DNA from: Ornithobacterium rhinotracheale
GTDB lineage: Bacteria; Bacteroidota; Bacteroidia; Flavobacteriales; Weeksellaceae
Direction: 5' to 3'
DNA: 64,000 bases
Assembly: GCF_004088395.1 (NCBI RefSeq)
Contig: NZ_CP035107.1
Location: 1,689,001 to 1,753,000 of the forward strand
Made by a program: the position numbers and the translations under genes. Below the pieces are notes generated by a model. That model saw only the letters and a program-made list of their open reading frames with translations. It was not told the DNA's origin and did not search any database. Positions within the stretch are counted from its first letter, which is position 1, and every line of letters starts with the position of its first letter. Shown one piece after another: positions 16,760-25,033 of the stretch.

Positions 16760-16792
16760 TTAGAGGGAAATTTCGTTTTTCCCTCTTTTTTT
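16760..16792 (+). terminator. E2 gene intrinsic terminator
   Basis: AGAGGGAAA (16762-16770) pairs with TTTCCCTCT (16778-16786), followed by a long T run. Confidence 0.85.
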
Positions 16793-16922
16793 TTTATTTA
16801 ATTCAGCTAAAATTACTGATTTTATTCACAAATAACTAACATTTTATTCCGAAAGATTGATATAATTATTCAATTTGTATATATTCGCATCTTGAAACAA
16901 TGAAAAGTTATAGAAAAACAAC

Positions 16923-17438
16923 ATGAGCGGTACCATTAAATTCTTCCACCCAGAAGAAACTTTTGTTTACCAAGTAGACAAGTCATTTTGCAAGGTAGTT
17001 TATTTAAGAAAAAAGAATTGCCTAGTTCTTGAAATAGAATCAACCGAAAGCCTCGACCACTTGGCTGAAGATTCTCTACAAAACGAATTTCCAAAAGTAG
17101 TTTTTAGCGTTGATGATTTCCCAATTGATGTGGAAAACAAAAAGAAACTCCCTGGAAAAATTTACGAAATCCCAGAAAGCACCGTAGAGGTGGAAGACGA
17201 AGAGGGCGAAGTAGAAGAAGTTTTCTACACTAATCTAAGCGTGAACGAAGATGATTTTGAAATAAATAACAATGAATTGAAATTCGACACTAGTAAAAGT
17301 GGAAAACTACACCTTGTATGGACTGGAGAAGTGGAAGATTTCACCGAAGAAACCGATGAGCTTATTCGCTTTGAAGTAAAATGTAGCTTAATTGATAAAA
17401 AAATTGAATTGAGGGAAGAATCTTTTCACGAAGCTTAA
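16923..17438 (+). CDS. Acidic protein of unknown function
   Basis: The 171-residue protein is rich in Glu/Asp (for example STVEVEDEEGEVEEVFYTN) with no signal peptide and no motif that I recognise; the pattern suggests a soluble mostly-beta protein. It starts at the ATG at 16923. It lies at the edge of the decayed island, 28 bp before the recombinase stub, so it may be the last core gene or an accessory gene. Confidence 0.65.
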   Translation: MSGTIKFFHPEETFVYQVDKSFCKVVYLRKKNCLVLEIESTESLDHLAEDSLQNEFPKVVFSVDDFPIDVENKKKLPGKIYEIPESTVEVEDEEGEVEEVFYTNLSVNEDDFEINNNELKFDTSKSGKLHLVWTGEVEDFTEETDELIRFEVKCSLIDKKIELREESFHEA

Positions 17439-17442
17439 TTAA

Positions 17443-17715
17443 GATCATTCAGCAGTCTCCCAAAAAGTGTGTAAACTAAAAAGCAAGGGCTTGGAATTAT
17501 ATTCTGAGCCTTTCTTGAAAAATAAGCAGAAATACGCCTTACTGGGAACACACGCAGGGCGTAGAACCTTTATTTGCAATGCCCTTTCATTAGGCATACC
17601 ACCACAAGTTGTAATGAAATGGACGGGACATAGTGATTACAAAGCAATGAAACCCTATATCGATATAGCCGATGAAGTGAAAGCTTCGGCAATGGAAAAA
17701 TTTAATCAATTATAA
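17443..17715 (+). pseudogene. C-terminal stub of a tyrosine recombinase/integrase
   Basis: The readable stretch carries the second half of a phage-type integrase catalytic domain: the H-x-x-R box in THAGRRTF, the TGHSDYKAM box and the tyrosine nucleophile in KPYIDIAD. The N-terminal arm and core-binding domains and the first catalytic arginine are missing; a stop lies in frame at 17440 and only a GTG (17467) could start it. It is a remnant, most likely of an integrated element or of a recombinase that shuffled the nearby hsdS. Confidence 0.85.
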
Positions 17716-17726
17716 AAGATTTTCGT

Positions 17727-17734
17727 TATCTTTG
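17727..17734 (+). promoter_or_regulatory. -7 box TATCTTTG upstream of the Uma2 gene
   Basis: TATCTTTG fits TAnnTTTG and lies 26 nt before the ATG, inside the gap after the recombinase stub. Confidence 0.5.
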
Positions 17735-17759
17735 TGAAATAACTTAAACACTTGAAATT

Positions 17760-18350
17760 ATGGAAATAACAGATATCAATCAACTGGATTTAAACGGCAC
17801 TTATACCTATGCCGATTATTTAATGTGGAAATTTCAAGATCGTTTGGAACTCATCAAAGGTAAAATCTTTAAAATGAGTCCAGCACCTGCCGTAAATCAT
17901 CAAAGAATATCTATGAGCTTATCATTGGATTTGGGGAACTATTTTAGAAATAAAAAATGTGAGTTGTTTTTTGCCCCCTTTGATGTTCGATTGACCACAA
18001 AAGATAAGAAAAACAAAGAAGTAATCACAGTGGTTCAGCCAGATTTATGTGTGATTTGCGACCCTGAAAAATTAGATGAAAGAGGTTGTGTAGGTTCGCC
18101 TGATTTGATTGTAGAAATCCTTTCGCCTGGAAACACCAAAAAAGAAATGAAAATCAAATATGAGCTTTACGAGGAAAATGGCGTTACTGAATATTGGGTA
18201 GTGCGTCCTTACGATAAAACGCTTCAAATCTATGTTTTACAAAATGGAAAATACATAGGGCTAGCACCCCTCACAGACGAAGACATTGCGACCTCTGAAC
18301 AATTTCCTGAGCTGAAAGTTGATTTAAGCGAAGTTTTTAAGCAATCTTAA
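17760..18350 (+). CDS. Uma2-family (DUF820) putative endonuclease
   Basis: The 196-residue protein matches the Uma2/DUF820 restriction-endonuclease-like fold: YADYLMWKFQDRLELIKGKI at the start, VVQPDLCVICDP, the core SPDLIVEILSPGNTKKEM, then KYELYEENGVTEYWVV. The acidic residues of PDL and VEIL and the following lysines fit a PD-(D/E)xK-type centre. Biological role of the family is largely unknown. It sits between a recombinase stub and a broken type I restriction locus, which suggests an acquired region. Confidence 0.88.
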   Translation: MEITDINQLDLNGTYTYADYLMWKFQDRLELIKGKIFKMSPAPAVNHQRISMSLSLDLGNYFRNKKCELFFAPFDVRLTTKDKKNKEVITVVQPDLCVICDPEKLDERGCVGSPDLIVEILSPGNTKKEMKIKYELYEENGVTEYWVVRPYDKTLQIYVLQNGKYIGLAPLTDEDIATSEQFPELKVDLSEVFKQS

Positions 18351-18365
18351 TTTCTGAAATGAAAT

Positions 18366-18397
18366 AAAAAGTGATGTGAGATTTTACATTACTTTTT
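18366..18397. terminator. Bidirectional hairpin after the Uma2 gene
   Basis: AAAAAGT-G-ATGT pairs with ACAT-T-ACTTTTT around the loop at about 18377-18385, with A and T runs outside. The truncated hsdR frame ends inside it. Confidence 0.65.
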
Positions 18398-18638
18398 TTA
18401 TGATAGCTTGTGATATTATTTTGAAATCATCGTTGAAGAGTAGACTGGAAAGTTTAGTATCGTAAGGCTGGTTTAAATCCTCGTCTTGCTGGTAAAGCCA
18501 ATAGATTGCTTTTTCTAAAACAATACGACATGAAAGGGCCACATACTTTGGTGCCGTATAAGTGAATTGCTCGGCTTGGTGCACCTCATCATACCACAGG
18601 GGAAACTCTTTTTGTAGAAAAGCAAAATTGGTTCTCAT
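18384..18638 (-). pseudogene. hsdR: Truncated type I restriction endonuclease HsdR (N-terminal 84 residues)
   Basis: The peptide begins MRTNFAFLQKEFPLWYDEVH and continues with a DUF4145-like segment (ALSCRIVLEKAIYWLYQ), which is how many HsdR/DEAD-helicase restriction subunits start. After DDFK the sequence diverges from that pattern and stops at 18384 within a terminator hairpin. The whole nuclease and helicase part (normally several hundred residues more) is absent, so a deletion has removed it. Together with the broken hsdS, the system cannot restrict DNA. Confidence 0.75.
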
Positions 18639-18710
18639 GGCTTGTTTTAGTTTTTCAGCTTAACAAAAATACTAAATATTTTAAATTTGTTTTATACACT
18701 TATTAAAAAA

Positions 18711-19223
18711 TCACTCTTTTTTATTTTTGTACACAAATTTGAGTTTTGGCTTTTGTGCCCCTAGCACTTTTCCTGCTTGGCGTGCTTTGTTCTCTTCCCG
18801 TGCACCAAAAAGGAATGCAAAAAACACCGAAAAAGCTAATGCTAAATAAATATTGAAAAACACCCCCAACAAAAACCCTAAAAAACCACCTCGCCAGAAA
18901 TAATTCATAAATTTTTTATTAGGTGCTAGTAAACCAAACTCTGTTTTAATGTATTCTTGAAAATCACTAAGCACTGATAGATAATCGCCATAGCACACCT
19001 TTCCGTTGTTTTTAACAGGGAATTCCTGCACTACCCAAGAGAGATTTGTGTAAAATTCATTTTTGTTTCTATACTTCCAGCGGGGAGACTGCTCTATGAC
19101 CTCTAATAGGTAGTAAAAACCAGCATAATCTTTTTCGCTCTGCGAAAAGTCGTGCGCCTTTTGCAAGAGTCTTTTTTTCAGCTCTTCTAAATCCCGAGAT
19201 ATGTAAACGGTGTATTCTCCCAT
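18711..19223 (-). CDS. Hypothetical membrane protein inside the type I RM locus
   Basis: The 170-residue protein has a soluble N-terminal part (MGEYTVYISRDLEELKKRLL) and two adjoining hydrophobic segments at about 110-140 (GGFLGFLLGVFFNIYLALAF, then SVFFAFLFGA), ending in a basic tail. I recognise no family. It sits between hsdS and the hsdR remnant on the same strand, a position often taken by accessory genes in type I systems; function unknown. Confidence 0.65.
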   Translation of the reverse strand: MGEYTVYISRDLEELKKRLLQKAHDFSQSEKDYAGFYYLLEVIEQSPRWKYRNKNEFYTNLSWVVQEFPVKNNGKVCYGDYLSVLSDFQEYIKTEFGLLAPNKKFMNYFWRGGFLGFLLGVFFNIYLALAFSVFFAFLFGAREENKARQAGKVLGAQKPKLKFVYKNKKE

Positions 19224-19270
19224 AACTTAAAAAATATGAATTTAATGTATTTTTTCTAACTAAAACTTTC

Positions 19271-20244
19271 TTATAACAAGGTGGCAAACAAACGCTCACT
19301 TTTGGCTAATTCTTGCTCAGCAAGGGCTTTTTGCCTCTCGATTTCGGCTATATTTTCTGCAAACTGATTTTGTGACTCGATTGGGGGAGTTATAAATTTA
19401 AATTTTTTAAAATCTGACATTGGAGGAAAATTGGGAATACCCGCTCCTCTCGTCGAAGCAAAATATTTTTCTTTAAATCTTTTATAAGAAGAGAGATATA
19501 CAAAAAAAATATTATTCATTACATTTTGATTCAATGTCAACTTTAATAAGGCTTGATTTATTATTCCTCTCTTTGCTCCTTTTGGGACAATTGATAATTT
19601 ACCCAAATAAACACCAGAGCAACTTATGATTATATCACCTTCTTCTACTTCAAAGGACCTTTTTTAATTGAATTACTTTTTTCACTAACTGAATCTTCGA
19701 TAGTTTTAACCTCCCAGCCTTTTGGGTTGGTCACGGGGTCACCAAACATTTCTAAAAATAGGGATTGGATTAGGTTTTCGTATTTTTCTACAAGGGCTTG
19801 GCTTTTTTCGCAAAGCTTTTGAGTTAAATCTAATTTTTCCACGATTTTCTGCTGCGTTGCTAAATCGGGTAATGGGATTTTGATTTTAGAATATTTTGAA
19901 ATCCAATAACGCTTATGTTGTTTTGCATCAAACGACATCGTTTTCATTTTATAATAAAGATATTTTAAATTTGCTCTATCAGAGTCCTCTTTTAATAACT
20001 TCATAGCAGAAGACTTTACCTTAAATGGAAAATCCACATAATGAAATGCTGTTGTAAAATCATCAAAAATAATTACAGGATAGTTGTCATAAACATTATC
20101 TTTTTCATTAGTTTTTCCTAACAAAAATGATTTCCCTGCTGTTAATACTGGAGTTTCATAACGATCATCATAATCTCCTGAACTCACAATATATCTCGTT
20201 GGTTGTTCATAATTCAAAACATCTCTTAACTCAACTTTTTTCAT
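19271..20244 (-). pseudogene. hsdS: HsdS specificity subunit, disrupted in second recognition domain
   Basis: The 5' part (19645-20244) reads MKKVELRDVL through a first target recognition domain, the central conserved helix (ATQQKIVEKLDLTQKLCEKS) and the start of the second domain, ending SNSIKKGPLK and a stop. The 3' part (19271-about 19660, different frame) resumes as EVEEGDIIISCSGVYLGK and runs to the C-terminal helix (QFAENIAEIERQKALAEQEL). Compared with typical HsdS second domains, roughly 45-50 residues between the KKGP and the EVEEGDII segments appear missing, so this is a deletion that also shifts frame, not just a 1-base slip. The missing length is an estimate from memory of the family. 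Confidence 0.85.
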
Positions 20245-20247
20245 CTT

Positions 20248-21798
20248 TTAAATCTCTTTAATCAGTTGGGCTAATTGTTCTAGGGTTTGTAGGCGTTCTT
20301 GGCTTAGGGCTTGTATCTGGGCTATGATTTCCTTAGGTGGCTCGTAGGAAACGGCTTGGTAGACTACTTCTTTGTAGCGATTGATGCTTAGGTCGTAATC
20401 ATTTGCCACGATATCGGCTTTAGGCACTTTAAAGGATTTCTGCGTGCGATTTGTCCCCACTTGGCTGAATGCACCGTGATTCCATTGGTTCAAAATATTG
20501 GGAATATCGCATTTTTCTTCTAGCGTTTGTGCCACTTGGCTCGGCTCGTTGAAGCATTGCTCCAGCTCCTCCTCGCTCAAAAGTGGGGTGTGCTTATCGT
20601 CTAGGCTAAAGCCATCGGCTTGCATGTCATAGAACCAGACATCTTGTGTCTCGGCACCATTGGTTTTGGTAAAGAGAAGTATGGCGGTGCTCACGCCGGC
20701 ATAGGGTTTAAACACGCCGATCGGCATAGAAATTACGCCTTGCAATTGCTGATTTTCCACTAATTCTTTGCGTATTTTTTTGTGTGCATTGGCACCACCA
20801 AATAGCACGCCATCTGGAATGATGACGGCGGCACATCCTCCTATTTTTAGCATTCTTAAAATCAAGGAAAGGAAGAGCAATTCTGTTTTCTTGGTTTTAG
20901 TGATTTGCAGAAGGCTACTTTCTACTTCGTCGTAATCCAGTGTGCCTTTAAATGGTGGATTGGCTAAAATAAGCGAATATTTATCGATATCGTTTTGTTT
21001 TTCGGCGAGAGCACTCCCAATTTGCAAATTTGGATTTTCTATTCCGTGCAATTGCAAATTCATGGAGGCGATACGCATCATAGATGGGGCTATCTCTATC
21101 CCATTGAACATTTCTTTTTGGTAATGATCTCTAAAGGCTTGTTCCAGAAACCAATCGCCGTGCTTGTCGTGTAGATATTCGCTACAGGCGACCAAGAATC
21201 CTGCGGTGCCCATGGCAGGGTCGCAGATTTCATCGGTTTTTTGTGGCGGCATAAGCTCTACCATCATTCTTATGATGTGCCTTGGCGTGCGGAATTGCCC
21301 ATTGGTGCCTGCTTCGGCGATTTTGCTAAGCATGTATTCGTATAAATCCCCTTTGGTGTCTTTGGTAGAAAGCGGGAGCTTATCTATTTTTTGCACCACT
21401 CGATCGAGCAACTTAGCGGTAGGAATCATAAAAGTAGCTCCTTTCATATATTCCGAAAACTTTCCGCCTTGTGTTCCCAAACTTTTCATAAAATCAAAAG
21501 CTGTAATATTCCCAGCAGACTCATCGGGGCGAGTAAAGATTTGATACATAGTATCTGGATCTTTTTCCTTAAAGCTACTCCATCTCAGGCTTTTTTGAAA
21601 TGGGGCATAAATGGATTTTCTGGGCGAGCTTCCAAGCATGCTCATTTCTTTCTCAAACAGGATTTGCTTATCGTCTAGCTGCTTGAGGAATATAAGATAT
21701 GTGAATTGTTCTATCACAGTGAGCGGATTGGAGATTCCGCCCGTCGAGAAATCATTCCAGATACTATCTATTTGACTTTTTAATTCGCCTAGAATCAT
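20248..21798 (-). CDS. hsdM: Type I DNA methyltransferase subunit HsdM
   Basis: The 516-residue protein has the N-terminal helical HsdM domain (VIEQFTYLIFLKQLDDKQ), the SAM-binding motif I region EICDPAMGTAGFLVACSEYL and the catalytic motif IV ILANPPFKG, then VIIPDGVLFG. It is full length for the family and looks intact. Without a working HsdS it should have no target recognition, so it is probably an orphan. It abuts hsdS (3 bp gap). Confidence 0.93.
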   Translation of the reverse strand: MILGELKSQIDSIWNDFSTGGISNPLTVIEQFTYLIFLKQLDDKQILFEKEMSMLGSSPRKSIYAPFQKSLRWSSFKEKDPDTMYQIFTRPDESAGNITAFDFMKSLGTQGGKFSEYMKGATFMIPTAKLLDRVVQKIDKLPLSTKDTKGDLYEYMLSKIAEAGTNGQFRTPRHIIRMMVELMPPQKTDEICDPAMGTAGFLVACSEYLHDKHGDWFLEQAFRDHYQKEMFNGIEIAPSMMRIASMNLQLHGIENPNLQIGSALAEKQNDIDKYSLILANPPFKGTLDYDEVESSLLQITKTKKTELLFLSLILRMLKIGGCAAVIIPDGVLFGGANAHKKIRKELVENQQLQGVISMPIGVFKPYAGVSTAILLFTKTNGAETQDVWFYDMQADGFSLDDKHTPLLSEEELEQCFNEPSQVAQTLEEKCDIPNILNQWNHGAFSQVGTNRTQKSFKVPKADIVANDYDLSINRYKEVVYQAVSYEPPKEIIAQIQALSQERLQTLEQLAQLIKEI

Positions 21799-21812
21799 TT
21801 TTTGTCTATTTT

Positions 21813-21994
21813 TTATTTTCTCGCAAATTGCACCACGACACGCACTTGCTCCTCTGGGTGTGCGGTGGTATCTATCTGCTGAACTACTGCGTCAAATATG
21901 CCACTATATCCCATAATTAGCAATTTGTAAAAAAATTGGAAAAACATTGATCAAGTGCCTTATACCTTAATTGTGCATTTTTGTTTTGTGCCAT
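21813..21994 (-). pseudogene. Remnants of a probable WYL-domain transcriptional regulator
   Basis: The minus strand at 21994-21917 encodes MAQNKNAQLRYKALDQCF, then decays to a stop; this is the usual start of a group of WYL regulators. Immediately after, 21914-21813 encodes a 33-residue frame with HPEEQVRVVVQFARK, which resembles the C-terminal WYL-extension strand pattern. The middle of the gene (winged helix and WYL core) is missing. WYL regulators often sit upstream of defence loci, which fits hsdM directly downstream. The identification rests on short matches. Confidence 0.5.
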
Positions 21995-22089
21995 AGATTT
22001 TATGTTTTAGAAAACAGCAGTGCTCTAAAGATAAAAATTTAAACGCAAATTAAAAAATGGAATTTTGGCTTATTTTAGGAAAAAACGAC

Positions 22090-23988
22090 CTACCATCCGC
22101 CGCCGCCACCGCCACCACCGCCGCCGCCAGAGAATCCACCACCAAACGAGCCGCTTCCGAAACTGCCTGATGATGAAGATTGTGGTGGCGTTATAGAAGT
22201 TGTTACGCTTTGGGCTAATCCGCTATTTAAACCATAGGTAAAGGCATTGAAGTTATAGAAATTCCCTGCATACCAAGTGGGTTCATAGTCTTTTGGCACT
22301 ACGCCTGCTTCCACCATTTTTTGAAATTTCTTGCCCCAAACTCCATCTGTGCCAAGTACCATGGCATAAGGCAACATTTCCTCGAACACCTCTGGCGTTA
22401 ATTTCGGTGGGTTAAAATACTGCAACTTCTTTTCTTCGGCAAAGCCTAAATACATCCTTAGTCCTTTGATTAAGGATTGGATTTTAAGCAATTCTATGCT
22501 TGGTCGCTTAATCAAAATACGATAAAACAGCAAAACACTTAGCCCAATGCTCACAAGCAATCGCGGAATGCTTAAAAAGTAAAAGTCCTCTCCCATTCCC
22601 AATAAATACAAAACGGATACTCCTACTAAGAATATACTGGAAATGCTGTACAAAACAATCACTGCACTAAAATTTCGCACAAAGGCTGGAATAGTGAGCA
22701 AAAACAAAGTCGCAACTAGCGAAACGATTGAGAAACCTAGTGTATCCTCGAAACCTCCGTCTTTGTATTCATTGATGTAGCAAAATGCTATTAAGGCTAA
22801 ATTAAGCCCAAAAACCAATAAAATTGGCAAGGTTAAAAGTTTTAAATTTGCTCCTTTTCTGATTAAATAATCATTTTGAACAATCAACGAATCTCTAAAT
22901 GCTTGCACAGATTCGCTTAAATCTTTGTCATATTTCTTTCCGATGATTTTCTCAGTTTTGGAATGAAATAACTCTTCCATCAAATACTGCTCTTCATCGG
23001 GCAGATTTCCGTCGGGTTCTTTTAGTTGGATTAATTTATAGTATTTTTCGTCTGCAAAAAATCCTTTTTTTACGATTTCTTCGATTTTTAAATATCCTTT
23101 GATGGCTAAATGCACAATTGCAGCCGAATAAAAACTTGATTTAACCCTTAAATCATTAAACATTCCCACTGTGCCTGGCGACATATTATTGGGCACATTG
23201 AATTGTGGCACCACTACAGGACTGGGATAATCGCGCCCGTATTTGTCCCAAGTTCTATAACAATAGAAAAGTGTGGGAATCAATAGAATAATGGATAAAA
23301 TCGTAATCCCATATCGTTCAAGAAAACTAGGTGGCGCAGGTGCCATAACTACCCCTTTAGTAAAAGCCACAGCCACCGTTAGCCCCTCGCCTATGGATAG
23401 GTTTTCTGCTTTGTAGCTCACTGCTCCGTCTCTCGTTTCTATATCACAATCCTGCTTATCCTCTCCATAAGAGCCTGTGTAGCAAGCGGTGCTTTCCACT
23501 TTTACCCCATGAGGCAATACAATATTGGCTGAAACCTTATCTGTTGGAAAATCCCAATAGTTTCCGTTCACATTCCAATAAAACTCATCGTAGGTATCAA
23601 AATACCCAATTTGGTTATCTGCTGTGTAATTGATTTGATATTCATAATCTCCAGCTGGCAAAAAGTTGTTTTTACGACCGATGTAGATATAGAATTTCCC
23701 ATCTCGCACCTCGGTAGAATAAGGCTCCTCTACCCCATCTCTCAATACCGAGCTCACATGATAGTTTACTTTATAGTTTCCTGTATTTTTCTTGCGAATG
23801 GTGGGAAGCACTCTAAAAACTCCACGACGGATATTTATGTCCTCTGCATGCACTTTGATTTTTTCCTGCACCTGAATATCAGACGACGCCTCAATCTTTA
23901 TATCTGAATGAAAATTAAGGATTCGCTCCTGCTGAGCAAATACGGCTAAGCAGAGCAAGAAGAAAAATACAAAAAACCTATTTTTCAT
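22090..23988 (-). CDS. DUF2207-domain membrane protein with Gly-rich C-terminus
   Basis: The 632-residue protein has a signal peptide (MKNRFFVFFFLLCLAVFAQ), an extracytoplasmic DUF2207 beta domain (about 20-215, with DIKIEASSDIQVQEKIKV and FPTDKVSANIVLPHGVKV), a transmembrane helix near 230, a cytoplasmic part (YGRDYPSPVVVPQF), two to four further helices at about 380-490, and a tail of serine and glycine ending in an eleven-glycine run and Trp. It follows lemA by 14 bp; the LemA-DUF2207 pair is common in bacteria, but its function is not settled. The poly-Gly tail is normal for this family. Confidence 0.85.
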   Translation of the reverse strand: MKNRFFVFFFLLCLAVFAQQERILNFHSDIKIEASSDIQVQEKIKVHAEDINIRRGVFRVLPTIRKKNTGNYKVNYHVSSVLRDGVEEPYSTEVRDGKFYIYIGRKNNFLPAGDYEYQINYTADNQIGYFDTYDEFYWNVNGNYWDFPTDKVSANIVLPHGVKVESTACYTGSYGEDKQDCDIETRDGAVSYKAENLSIGEGLTVAVAFTKGVVMAPAPPSFLERYGITILSIILLIPTLFYCYRTWDKYGRDYPSPVVVPQFNVPNNMSPGTVGMFNDLRVKSSFYSAAIVHLAIKGYLKIEEIVKKGFFADEKYYKLIQLKEPDGNLPDEEQYLMEELFHSKTEKIIGKKYDKDLSESVQAFRDSLIVQNDYLIRKGANLKLLTLPILLVFGLNLALIAFCYINEYKDGGFEDTLGFSIVSLVATLFLLTIPAFVRNFSAVIVLYSISSIFLVGVSVLYLLGMGEDFYFLSIPRLLVSIGLSVLLFYRILIKRPSIELLKIQSLIKGLRMYLGFAEEKKLQYFNPPKLTPEVFEEMLPYAMVLGTDGVWGKKFQKMVEAGVVPKDYEPTWYAGNFYNFNAFTYGLNSGLAQSVTTSITPPQSSSSGSFGSGSFGGGFSGGGGGGGGGGGW

Positions 23989-24002
23989 ATATTTTTTAAG
24001 GT

Positions 24003-24560
24003 CTAAAATTTAACTTGTGGCACTTCTTTTTCGGCTGGGTTGTCCAACTCAAAGAATTGACTTTTAGTAAATTTAAAAATATTTGCAACAATATTGCTCG
24101 GGAAGCTATCTATCAAGATATTTTTCTCGCGCACAGTGCCATTGTAGTAATTTCTTGTTTTTTCGATATCATTCTCGATTTGAGTAAGCTGTTCTTGCAG
24201 GCTTAAAAAATTGGTATTTGCCTTTAAATCTGGATATCTTTCTGCCAAAGCAAATATACCACCCAGAGCCTTAGTGAGCATATTTTCTGCCTGCTCCTGC
24301 CCTTGCACACCATTAGCCTGCACTGCTTGATTTCTCGCTTGGATTACTTTTTCCAGAGTTCCGCTCTCGTGTTGTGCATATCCCTTCACGGTTTCCACCA
24401 AATTGGGGATTAAATCATGACGCTTTTTCAATGCTACATTAATGGCACTCCACGCCTCCTCTACAAGAGTTTTAAGGCTTACTAATTTATTGTAAATGCC
24501 CACGCCATATAATACAAACAAAATTAAGATGACTAGAATTATAATACCTACTGTTGTCAT
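24003..24560 (-). CDS. lemA: LemA family protein
   Basis: The 185-residue protein has one N-terminal transmembrane helix (TVGIIILVILILFVLYGVGI) and the LemA helical domain: YNKLVSLKTLVEEAWSAINV, KKRHDLIPNLVETVKGYA, FLSLQEQLTQIENDIEKTRN and YYNGTVREKN. Function of LemA is poorly known. First gene of a two-gene operon with the DUF2207 protein; a TATTTTTG -7 box lies about 30 nt upstream. Confidence 0.93.
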   Translation of the reverse strand: MTTVGIIILVILILFVLYGVGIYNKLVSLKTLVEEAWSAINVALKKRHDLIPNLVETVKGYAQHESGTLEKVIQARNQAVQANGVQGQEQAENMLTKALGGIFALAERYPDLKANTNFLSLQEQLTQIENDIEKTRNYYNGTVREKNILIDSFPSNIVANIFKFTKSQFFELDNPAEKEVPQVKF

Positions 24561-24590
24561 TTTTTACTATATTTTTTAAATCGTTTTCTA

Positions 24591-24598
24591 CAAAAATA
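24591..24598 (-). promoter_or_regulatory. -7 box TATTTTTG of the lemA operon
   Basis: Minus-strand match to TAnnTTTG, giving a leader of about 24 nt. It abuts the terminator of the dksA-like gene. Confidence 0.45.
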
Positions 24599-24634
24599 AA
24601 AAAAAGACTCAGAAATCAACTGCCTGAGTCTTCT
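24597..24634 (-). terminator. Terminator of the ileS-dksA unit
   Basis: AAGACTCAG (24604-24612) pairs with CTGAGTCTT (24624-24632); on the minus strand it is followed by a T-rich run, directly after the DksA/TraR stop. Confidence 0.85.
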
Positions 24635-24638
24635 TTTT

Positions 24639-25028
24639 TTAACGCTGTTTTTGTTTAGCCTCAATGCTTAAAGTAGCGTGCGGCACAAGCTTCAAGCGCT
24701 CTTTGCTAATCAGCTTGCCCGTTTCGCGGCAAATGCCATAGGTTTTATTCTCGATGCGCACCAAGGCATTTTTTAGGTTTTTGATGAACTTCTCCTGCCG
24801 GCTAGCAAGCTGCGCATTTTGCTCCTTGCTCATCGTTTCAGAGCCTTCTTCAAAGGCTTTAAAGGTGGGCGAGGTATCATCAGTCCCGTTATTTTGGTTA
24901 TTGATAAAAGATTCTTTAATCACTTTTAAATCTTTTTCAGCCTTAGCTATTTTTTCAAGAATTAGCTCTTTAAATTCTTCAAGCTCGGCATCGCTGTACC
25001 TTTTTTTACCAGTTTCTTCGTTACTCAT
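24639..25028 (-). CDS. TraR/DksA-family protein
   Basis: The 129-residue protein has a coiled-coil-like N-terminal part (AELEEFKELILEKIAKAEKD) and a C-terminal DksA-type finger region YGICRETGKLISKERLKLVP. Only one cysteine remains (in GICRETG), so the four-Cys zinc finger is degenerate; this is common in flavobacterial members. It would bind the RNA polymerase secondary channel. It starts 5 bp after ileS stops, so the two are co-transcribed. Confidence 0.9.
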   Translation of the reverse strand: MSNEETGKKRYSDAELEEFKELILEKIAKAEKDLKVIKESFINNQNNGTDDTSPTFKAFEEGSETMSKEQNAQLASRQEKFIKNLKNALVRIENKTYGICRETGKLISKERLKLVPHATLSIEAKQKQR

Positions 25029-25033
25029 ATTAC

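Noticed and set aside
17467-17715. Functional small recombinase
   Set aside because: It lacks the first catalytic arginine and the DNA-binding domains, and would need a GTG start.
22090-22160. GGC/GCC-type repeat near the start of the DUF2207 gene end as a phase-variable tract
   Set aside because: The poly-glycine tail is normal for this family and its units are codon-sized, so slippage would not change frame.
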